From an uncultured bacterium (GTDB lineage: Bacteria; Planctomycetota; UBA1135; GCA-002686595), in the NCBI GenBank assembly GCA_902826945.1, contig CADEGS010000084.1, positions 1 to 16,556 on the forward strand: DNA of 16,556 nt, read 5' to 3'. The position numbers were made by a program, and so were the translations under genes. This document shows, in pieces, positions 1-5,544 of the stretch. The notes under the pieces are model-generated. The model ran no database searches and was not told the origin of the DNA. It worked only from the letters and a program-made list of their open reading frames with translations. Position 1 is the stretch's first letter. The number at the start of each line of letters is the position of its first letter.

Positions 1-2
1 GC

Positions 3-686
3 GGCGAGGGGCGCGGCGTGCGCACGATGACGCTCGCGCCCGAGCTCCCGGGCGCCTCCGAGCTCGTGGCGGAGCTCGCGCGCGCGGGCGTACGCGTCTC
101 GCTCGGCCACAGCCGCGCGCGCGCCGCCGAGGCGCGAGCCGCCGCGCGCGCCGGCGCGTGCGGCGCGACGCACCTCTTCAACGCGATGGCGCCGCTGCAC
201 CACCGCGAGGCGGGCCTGGCGGGCTTCGCGCTCTCCGACGACGCGCTGGTGGCCGAGCTGATCGGCGACCTCGAGCACGTCGGGCCCGAGGCGGTCGCGC
301 TCGCGCTGCGCGCGCGCGGGCCGCACGGGCTCGCGCTCGTCAGCGACGCGCTGGCGCAGGCCGGGACGGGCTGCGAGCGCTTCGAGGCGCACGGCCGCGC
401 GCACCGCGTCGGCCGCGCGGTCTGGTTCGCCGACGCCGCGGGCGCCGAGCACCTGGCCGGCGCCGCCGCCTCGCAGCTCGAGGCCGTGCGCCGGCTGGTC
501 GGCGCGGGCGTCGTCGCGCTGCCCGAGGCGCTGGCGATGGCCTCGGCCACCCCGGCGCGCGCGCTCGGGCTCGAGGCCGAGCTCGGCTCGCTCGCCGCCG
601 GCGCGCGCGCGGACCTGATCGTGCTCGAAGGGCCGGAGCTGCGCCTGCGCGAGGTGCTCGTCGGCGGCCGGACGGCCGCCATCTGA
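3..686 (+). CDS. nagA: N-acetylglucosamine-6-phosphate deacetylase, C-terminal part (5' end outside window)
   Basis: This cytoplasmic enzyme of the amidohydrolase superfamily removes the acetyl group from N-acetylglucosamine-6-phosphate, giving glucosamine-6-phosphate and acetate for amino-sugar recycling. The visible 227 codons carry the family landmarks in order: 'TLAPE' near the window start, 'LGHSRA' (metal or substrate His), 'THLFNAM' (second His), 'GDLEHV' in the place of the usual DG-x-HV, and 'LALVSDA' with the catalytic Asp. The ending 'LREVLVGGR' plus a short tail is the usual NagA C terminus. The frame is open from base 3 and family members are near 380 residues, so the N-terminal part lies upstream; the GTG at 18 is not the real start. 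The gene converges on the beta-helix gene. Its last 26 coding bases (646-671) recur at 4323-4348, and its SDA region resembles 4303-4326. Confidence 0.9.
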   Translation, partial: GEGRGVRTMTLAPELPGASELVAELARAGVRVSLGHSRARAAEARAAARAGACGATHLFNAMAPLHHREAGLAGFALSDDALVAELIGDLEHVGPEAVALALRARGPHGLALVSDALAQAGTGCERFEAHGRAHRVGRAVWFADAAGAEHLAGAAASQLEAVRRLVGAGVVALPEALAMASATPARALGLEAELGSLAAGARADLIVLEGPELRLREVLVGGRTAAI

Positions 687-701
687 GCTCGGCGCGGGCG
701 A

Positions 702-719
702 GCCGCATCCCGCTGCGGC
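702..719 (+). terminator. Weak hairpin behind nagA
   Basis: GCCGCA (702-707) pairs perfectly with TGCGGC (714-719) around the six-base loop TCCCGC. It lies 16 bases after the nagA stop. No T tract follows, so it is at best a G+C-rich, possibly Rho-assisted terminator. It also falls inside the out-of-frame tail of the convergent beta-helix gene as written. That is one more hint that the tail is not native coding sequence. Confidence 0.3.
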
Positions 720-722
720 CGC

Positions 723-2315
723 TCAGCTCCGTGTTTCGGGTGGGAGCGGATCGCCTTCCCGGGACGCTACATGCTCACGGAAACACGAACGGGACCAGCT
801 CCGTCGCAACGCACTGCTCGGCGACGTGATCGAGCACGAGTCCCTGGCAGACGAGCCGCGTCTCGGAGAGCCCGAGGGGACGAAGGCGCGCAGGGTGGCC
901 GTTCCCTCCTCCGTCGCCAGGCGCAGGCCGAGCCTCCTCCGCCCGGCGATCCCGGGGGACGTCAGCGAGCAAGGCTCGAGGACCTGCCCGGGATTCGCCT
1001 GCCGACCCGCGAGGAAGAGGACGGAGGAGCCGGGGGGTGCGTTGCGCACCACCCAGGTGTTCAGCTCGCCGGCGCGGCCAGGGCTCGGCAGGGACAGGGC
1101 CGGCCCCAAATGAACCTCGTCGGCGCCGAGGTCGATCGGGCCGGAGCGCCGCGGCTCGAGCTGGAAGTCTCCCTCGTCGGTGTGGTCCGCGAGCAGCGGA
1201 TCGCCGAGGTCGACGAGCGGGGACCCGGGCGAGAGCTGGAAGTCGCCTGCGGACCCGCCGAGGAACTCCGGGTCGAGATCGAAGATCGTGGAGATGTTCG
1301 GCGGCATGCCGAGGACGACGATGCCGCCCGCTCCGCCCTCGATGTCGCAGTGACGGATCGTGGCGACGGAGGTGCCGAAGGCGGTCATGTGCCAGATCTG
1401 CGGAGCCGTAAAAGGCGACTCATTCCCCCAGACGATGGTGTTGGTCATCGTTGCCGAGGGGTCTCCGTTGAAGAACGCGATGCCGCCACCCATCCCTCCC
1501 CTGTTGTGCGCTACGGTGCAGCTCTCGATCCGGCACTGGAAGGCCTGAACCGTGATTCCACCTCCGGGGCTGGGGGCCGGACCCGGGATCATGTTACCCA
1601 CAATGACCGAGTTGCGAATGCTGCCGAACACGCCGATTATACCGATTCCTCCTCCGTCGAAATTCGAGGTGTTGTCCGCGATGCGGCACCGATCGACGTT
1701 GACATATGCCATGTGCAGGCCGCCACTGCCGCTTGTCGCAAAATTCCCTTGAATAGTGCAGTCCCTAATCTCTCCCGGGTGCATCGCAACGGCAGGATCA
1801 ACAAGATAATAGATTCCTCCGCCCACCAGGGCCCGGCATGCAAGAATCGAACACATTTCTATTGTAGGCGTTGCGCCATTGTCGCACCGGATCCCGCCGC
1901 CAAGGCCTCCTTGGCCATTCATGATGGTCACGCCGTGAAGAATGGTCTTGTTCGTCACGCCGGTTCCTCGGAATGTAAACCCGATCCCGAGGCCTTCGCC
2001 ATCGATCACGCAGTCCTTCGGGTCTCCTCTGTGTTCGATACGAAGGTCTTTTCCTGAGACGAAGACATTTCTATTGCCATTGCCCCTGAATTCGCCAGAA
2101 CCAAGAAGCACCGTGTCGCCCGTCACTGCAGCGTCAACAGCCTCCTGAATGCTCGAGTAGAGCACTTGTGGGCCACCGCTTGATGGGAGCACCCAGACAA
2201 GTCCGGCCGGTCGGACGAGATTCGGCGCCTGCATCGTTTGCCCAGGCATTGCGGCGCTGATGGCCACCCAGGCAGCAATATGCCCAAGGCTTCGCCATGA
2301 AAAGTAGTGCTTCAT
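723..2315 (-). CDS. Secreted right-handed beta-helix protein, frameshifted near its C terminus
   Basis: The start is the ATG at 2315-2313, which overlaps the stop of the upstream hydrolase (ATGA), so translation is probably coupled. Residues 1 to about 28 look like a signal peptide. From about residue 50, 'SSIQEAVDAAVTGDTVLLG' begins a parallel beta-helix of the pectate-lyase or NosD type, with repeated 'GGGI' turns and short N/C-rich rungs, ending in 'GSPLVDLGD' and 'PIDLGADE'. A small planctomycete-type beta module follows ('SSVLFLAGRQANPG ... ATLRAFVP'). After 'FVP' the reading frame turns into a basic, low-complexity tail ending at 723. In the neighbouring frame the module continues naturally as 'LGLSETRLVCQG' and 'ELVPFVFP', with its stop at 775-777. 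Adding one G to the GGGG run at 876-879 joins the two and gives about 513 residues. The protein is likely exported; substrate and function are unknown. The 5' half is less G+C-rich than the 3' half. Confidence 0.75.
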   Translation of the reverse strand: MKHYFSWRSLGHIAAWVAISAAMPGQTMQAPNLVRPAGLVWVLPSSGGPQVLYSSIQEAVDAAVTGDTVLLGSGEFRGNGNRNVFVSGKDLRIEHRGDPKDCVIDGEGLGIGFTFRGTGVTNKTILHGVTIMNGQGGLGGGIRCDNGATPTIEMCSILACRALVGGGIYYLVDPAVAMHPGEIRDCTIQGNFATSGSGGLHMAYVNVDRCRIADNTSNFDGGGIGIIGVFGSIRNSVIVGNMIPGPAPSPGGGITVQAFQCRIESCTVAHNRGGMGGGIAFFNGDPSATMTNTIVWGNESPFTAPQIWHMTAFGTSVATIRHCDIEGGAGGIVVLGMPPNISTIFDLDPEFLGGSAGDFQLSPGSPLVDLGDPLLADHTDEGDFQLEPRRSGPIDLGADEVHLGPALSLPSPGRAGELNTWVVRNAPPGSSVLFLAGRQANPGQVLEPCSLTSPGIAGRRRLGLRLATEEGTATLRAFVPSGSPRRGSSARDSCSITSPSSALRRSWSRSCFREHVASREGDPLPPETRS

Positions 2316-3184
2316 GGTTGGATCTCGAGATCCTGTGCGTTTGTCAGCGCCTTGTCATGGATGTTGTCATTGTCATATACCCATGCTTGGGTGTGCAGGA
2401 CAGCTCCTACAAGCAGGGGGTTGTTGGGAATCTCGATCTCGAAGGTCACAGTTCCGTCCGTTGCTCTCTCCGTCGGCGACTGACCGAGGAGCTCACCACT
2501 TCCGCCGTCTCTGCAAAGCAGAACGTCGCCGGTAGCAAGCGGAAGCTCGTCGGGTTCATCAAAGGCAAAAATCCAGGCCGACTCGTAGCCGTCAGGGAGC
2601 ATCACGGTGCCTGTCGCCATCTCTCCGATCGACGCGGCAGTGAAGCCAAGGCTGGGAAAGTTGATCCCTGCATTTCGGCACTGCACCGCGATTCCGTAGC
2701 TGCGACATACCTCCCTGTTCATCCAGAAGACAGCTTTCTGAGATGCAGAGAGATTCTCTTCTGCTACGCACGAGCCTGGCAAGGCAACCGCGGCACATCC
2801 ACTATTGCCAGAAAAGGCCCCATCAACAAGCGGTACCTCAAAGGCCGACTCGGGCGGCTGCGGAAAGGCAGATGCTGCAGTAATAGAAAGCTGGGCTGGG
2901 ATGTTGGTCCAGTTCGAATCATCTCGAAGGTAGAGGCGGCTGTGACGGCTGTGGAAGTCGCTAGAGGCGTCAAGTAAATCTTGCTTGAGTATCAGGGCGT
3001 GCCACAAGTCGTGAAGTCGGGTTGTTGTTGGAAACGAATAAAAGGCGAAGGTGGGGTCTCCAGGCGGTTCGCTGGCGGAGTCCCTTGCATAGTCATATTG
3101 CGGAGGATCCAAGAGCGCGACAGCGGCTGCATCGCGGCCAAACCGCGCCAGGGATGGGTCGCCGGACGCGATGAAAGTTGGCAC
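2312..3184 (-). pseudogene. C-terminal part of a secreted alpha/beta hydrolase, separated from its N-terminal part by an in-frame TGA
   Basis: This is the continuation, in the same frame, of the hydrolase fragment at 3314-4171. The frame is open from 3313 and holds 44 codons before the first ATG at 3184. Those codons read as normal protein (for example 'SNYVRQYTPLVPTFIASGD'), so the ATG is unlikely to be a genuine independent start. 'FIASGDPSLARFG' fits the strand that carries the catalytic acid in alpha/beta hydrolases, and 'RLHDLWHALIL' offers the catalytic His (H58 or H62 from this ATG). The last part ends in 'IPNNPLLVGAVLHTQAW' and 'ALTNAQDLEIQP', a C-terminal beta module I associate with secreted planctomycete proteins. 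The stop overlaps the beta-helix start. Translated alone it would lack the signal peptide and nucleophile, so it is probably non-functional unless the TGA is read through or is a sequencing error. Confidence 0.65.
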
Positions 3185-3313
3185 AAGTGGGGTGTATTGC
3201 CTAACGTAGTTGGAGGCTCCGCTTGTGCGAAGTGACGCCAGTTCGGAAGTCGGAATGCCGCTGTGTAGCCCTGGAATGCGTTCGTCGATAGAGGTTGTTC
3301 GGTGATCCGGGAC

Positions 3314-4171
3314 TCAGGTCGCGAGCCCAGTGAACGCCGCTGGATGGAGGGGAATCAACAGGGCGGGCATCCAAACAGGTTGATCCCAGGAGACGAATGC
3401 GGCGACACGGGTGTCCCTCTGTGACTGCGAGGAATAGTTCTGGCCCACCCACGCGCGGTTAGGCTGGTAGGCCAAGAACGATGTGTAGATCGCCCCTGTG
3501 GAGAGGCCGGAGACGACGATCCGGTCGTTGTCGATGTGGTAGGTCGCGGCATGTTCAGCGATCCACTGCCGTGCCCAGACCATGTCCTTCTCCCCGTAGA
3601 AGTAGTTGAAGTCGTTCCATGGGGATGGCGAGGGTTCCGTCACGTCATCAGGCGGATACCAAAGGTTGTAGTCCCAGCAGGGTGGGGGATTGGTGGACGT
3701 CCCGCCGACTTCTATGCAGCGTTGGATCTGTGTGCTCGTGGGCTGTGAATTGGATCCGACGCCTCCAACGGTTACCACACACCAGCCGTCGCCGAGGGCC
3801 GTCTCGAGGAACGTGGGGACAACGTTCGGTATCCCTGTGCTCTCGCTAAAGGGACCGGCAGTGCAATAGAAGAGGGTCGGGAACCGTTCCCCCATTGCAG
3901 GCGAATAAGGCCAGTAGATCGAAAGAACCTGATAGTCATGCGGAACGGCATCGCTCCTGCTCTCGGCGTTCAAGAGAGGGTTTGCGATGTCTTGCGCGGG
4001 AGCGTACGGAAAGGTCGTTCCTCCCGTGGCTGGGTTCGTCAGCGGCGAGAAGGTGTTCCCGCTCTCCCCTTGCATGAGATCCAGGTATGGGTACGCCTGC
4101 CCAAACATTTCTTGGGCGCTAGCGGACGGAGCCATGGCGAGACAGAAGAGCGCAATAGAGCGAGCGGCCAT
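3314..4171 (-). CDS. Secreted alpha/beta hydrolase (esterase or PHB-depolymerase-like), N-terminal part ending at an in-frame TGA
   Basis: I chose the ATG at 4171 because GGAGG lies just upstream and the first 20 residues, ending 'APSASAQ', form a good signal peptide. The longer frame up to 4297 adds only a basic, proline-rich stretch. The mature part has 'RFPTLFYCTAGPF', as in the oxyanion-loop strand of alpha/beta hydrolases, and 'DRIVVSGLSTGA', a nucleophile elbow G-x-S-x-G with Ser224. This suggests an exported serine ester hydrolase; the substrate cannot be told. The catalytic acid, His and C-terminal module lie beyond the TGA at 3314-3316, in the same frame. Read through, the protein would be 619 residues. 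It is the first gene of a two-gene unit with the beta-helix gene, and its base composition is well below the window's usual G+C. Confidence 0.7.
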   Translation of the reverse strand: MAARSIALFCLAMAPSASAQEMFGQAYPYLDLMQGESGNTFSPLTNPATGGTTFPYAPAQDIANPLLNAESRSDAVPHDYQVLSIYWPYSPAMGERFPTLFYCTAGPFSESTGIPNVVPTFLETALGDGWCVVTVGGVGSNSQPTSTQIQRCIEVGGTSTNPPPCWDYNLWYPPDDVTEPSPSPWNDFNYFYGEKDMVWARQWIAEHAATYHIDNDRIVVSGLSTGAIYTSFLAYQPNRAWVGQNYSSQSQRDTRVAAFVSWDQPVWMPALLIPLHPAAFTGLAT

Positions 4172-4180
4172 CGTACCTCC
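4172..4180 (-). promoter_or_regulatory. Ribosome binding site that sets the hydrolase start
   Basis: Read on the minus strand, GGAGGT (4180-4175) is followed by ACG and then the ATG at 4171. The spacing is short but the purine match is strong. It is the best reason to prefer this ATG over the upstream ATG at 4297, since this start also begins directly with a signal peptide. Confidence 0.6.
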
Positions 4181-4302
4181 GGGAAGGAAGTGGGGCTGAA
4201 TTCGTTGGGTTCTCGAGGAGATGGCGAGGATAGGGTCGTTCCGAGGTTTCGGGGGCGGAGGCCGCAGTTTTTTGGTGGTCTCCCTTTCCGACCGCAAGCC
4301 CA

Positions 4303-4363
4303 GGGCTGACCCTCGTCAGCGATGCGCGAGGTGCTCGTGGGCGGTCGGGTTGCGGGACCCTGA
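4303..4363 (+). pseudogene. Degraded fragment of a second nagA 3' end
   Basis: Two pieces of nagA are fused here. Bases 4303-4326 match 327-350 of the intact gene at 20 of 24 positions and encode 'GLTLVSDA' (intact gene: 'GLALVSDA'). Bases 4323-4348 match 646-671 at 24 of 26 positions and encode 'REVLVGGR', followed by a TGA at 4361-4363 just as in the real gene. The two pieces are in different frames and lack about 0.3 kb of intervening nagA sequence, so the remnant is dead. It sits 3.7 kb downstream of the intact nagA end, at the far side of the low-G+C secreted-protein block, and converges on the next secreted-protein gene as nagA does on the beta-helix gene. Confidence 0.65.
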
Positions 4364-4373
4364 GCGTCGAGGA

Positions 4374-4412
4374 GCGGCGCCCCGGGGGATCTCACCCCCG
4401 CAGCGGCGCCGC
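4374..4412. terminator. Long G+C-rich hairpin between convergent ends
   Basis: Outer arms GCGGCGCC (4374-4381) and GGCGCCGC (4405-4412) enclose an inner stem CGGGGG/CCCCCG (4383-4388 with 4395-4400) around the loop ATCTCA. The structure lies between the stop of the nagA remnant and the stop of the minus-strand gene at 4427, where a two-way terminator would be expected. No T tract is present on either strand. Confidence 0.45.
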
Positions 4413-4426
4413 GTCCGCCCGGGCCC

Positions 4427-5155
4427 TCACTCGAAGCGCACGTCGTCGAGATAGAGGTTGAGCAAGAGCTCTGCGGCGCCGCACGGCGGAAGGCCTCCGG
4501 CGCTGCCGAGCACGCGCAACTCGATCTCCACCGGATCGCCGTGCACGAAGCCGCTCGCCGCGAGGTCGATCGCGTGCCGGCCGGGCGGTGTGACGCCGTC
4601 CAGCGCGACGAGCGTGCAGGGGCCCTCCTGCGCATAGGAGTCGCGAGCGAGCGGGAGGCTCGCCTGCAGGCCGGCGGCCGCGCCGACGCCGCGCACGACG
4701 GCCTCGATGCGGACCTCCTCGTGCATCCGGCCTCCCAGCGTCGTACCCGTGCCGCCGTCGGCCCGGAACGTCAGCAGGGAGCCCTGCACCACCGCCTTCG
4801 TGCGCAGCAGCACACCGCCCCGCGCCAGGCTCGGCGCCTCGCTCCCGCTCGCCCGCAGGCGCACGAAGAGGTGCGCGAGCGGCCCGGAGTCCGGGTCGAA
4901 CGGGCTCTCGTCCTCGATCCGCGCCACGGCCGTGACGCGCGCCGCGCCTTGGACCCCCTTCAGCGGGATGACGGTCCAGCCCAGGAAGCCTTCGTCGAAG
5001 CCGCCGTTCTCGATGCCGCCGCCGGCTCGTCCGAGCGTGTGGGGCTGCCCGAGCGTCTGGGGCTGGCCGAGCGAGAGCGGGAGCAGCGCGCCGAGCGCGC
5101 ACGCGAGCCAGCGCTGGCGCGATGCGAGCGCCGCGGAGAAGGGAGGAAGGAGCAT
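4427..5155 (-). CDS. Secreted protein with a carbohydrate-binding or jelly-roll-like domain
   Basis: The protein has 242 residues. The start at 5155 is preceded on the minus strand by GAGGT about five bases away. Residues 1 to about 30 form a signal peptide with a hydrophobic 'LACALGALLPLSLG' core. Next comes a short repeat 'LGQPQTLGQPHTLG' and then 'IENGGFDEGFLGWTV', the typical opening of a CBM4/9-like or related jelly-roll domain. The rest is beta-rich and closes with 'LLLNLYLDDVRFE', the usual last strand of such folds. No catalytic motif or C-terminal anchor is visible, so an exported binding or surface protein is the best reading. Its high G+C matches the chromosome, unlike the hydrolase/beta-helix block beside it. 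It is divergent from the 713-residue gene. Confidence 0.6.
   Translation of the reverse strand: MLLPPFSAALASRQRWLACALGALLPLSLGQPQTLGQPHTLGRAGGGIENGGFDEGFLGWTVIPLKGVQGAARVTAVARIEDESPFDPDSGPLAHLFVRLRASGSEAPSLARGGVLLRTKAVVQGSLLTFRADGGTGTTLGGRMHEEVRIEAVVRGVGAAAGLQASLPLARDSYAQEGPCTLVALDGVTPPGRHAIDLAASGFVHGDPVEIELRVLGSAGGLPPCGAAELLLNLYLDDVRFE
5032..5073 (-). repeat. 18-bp tandem repeat coding LGQP(Q/H)T
   Basis: Two 18-base units (5032-5049 and 5050-5067) differ at two positions, and a third unit begins at 5068. They encode the six-residue repeat just after the signal peptide of the secreted jelly-roll-like protein. Because the unit is a multiple of three, copy number can change without breaking the frame. 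Confidence 0.75.
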
Positions 5156-5544
5156 GGGTCACCTCTTTCGGGAAAGGACCGGCGGCGCCGTCGGCGCGCT
5201 TCGATCGGGGATGGACTCGACTCCAGACGACCCGGTCGCAGGTCCCGTGCCGGACGCGCAGGGAGGAGATCGGGGCGCAGGGCAGGGTCTCCCCCCTCGC
5301 TCTCTCGCGGTCGCGCGGAATGCCTCGTTCCGATCTCGTAACGCGGCGGTCCGACCGGCCGCCGCGGATCGAGAGTGCTCACGTCGGATCCCTCGGACGC
5401 GATCTGGCGGGGTGTCCGGCCGCTTCCCGTTGTCCCTCCTGGAGGGCAGCCCGCGGCCAGGCGCGGGGGGCCCCCCGGCGAAGCGGGAGAAACGTCGGAA
5501 CGCCGCGGCCGGGCCGCGGATCGAGAGAGGCTGGAGGAGCGACG
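5156..5544. other. Divergent intergenic region, 389 bp
   Basis: This stretch separates the minus-strand secreted-protein gene from the plus-strand 713-residue gene and must hold promoters for both, but I see no convincing -35/-10 pair. It contains a 15-base direct repeat GCCGCGGATCGAGAG (5361-5375 and 5513-5527) and a perfect palindrome GGGGGGCCCCCC (5465-5476). The frame of the downstream gene is open through here, but the translation is low-complexity and has no ribosome binding site, so I leave it non-coding. Confidence 0.5.
5533..5539 (+). promoter_or_regulatory. Ribosome binding site of the 713-residue protein
   Basis: GGAGGAG ends five bases before the ATG at 5545. It is the strongest Shine-Dalgarno match on this strand nearby, and it decides the start over upstream in-frame codons reaching back to 5122 inside the divergent gene. 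Confidence 0.75.

Noticed and set aside
3314..3350. Selenocysteine codon at the hydrolase TGA
   Set aside because: No convincing SECIS-like stem-loop follows the TGA on the minus strand, and the position is not next to a redox or catalytic motif. A nonsense change or sequencing error is simpler.
4255..4273. Intrinsic terminator from GCGG/CCGC followed by a run of six T
   Set aside because: The stem is only four base pairs and no plus-strand gene ends just before it; the T run may be chance within the low-G+C leader of the hydrolase gene.
4305..4320. Perfect inverted repeat GCTGAC-CCTC-GTCAGC as an operator of the hydrolase gene
   Set aside because: It lies inside the nagA remnant and overlaps the stretch that encodes LVSDA, so it is better explained as decayed coding sequence.
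5122..5544. N-terminal extension of the 713-residue protein back to 5122
   Set aside because: It would overlap the start of the divergent gene, has no ribosome binding site and encodes low-complexity sequence. The GGAGGAG site sets the start at 5545.
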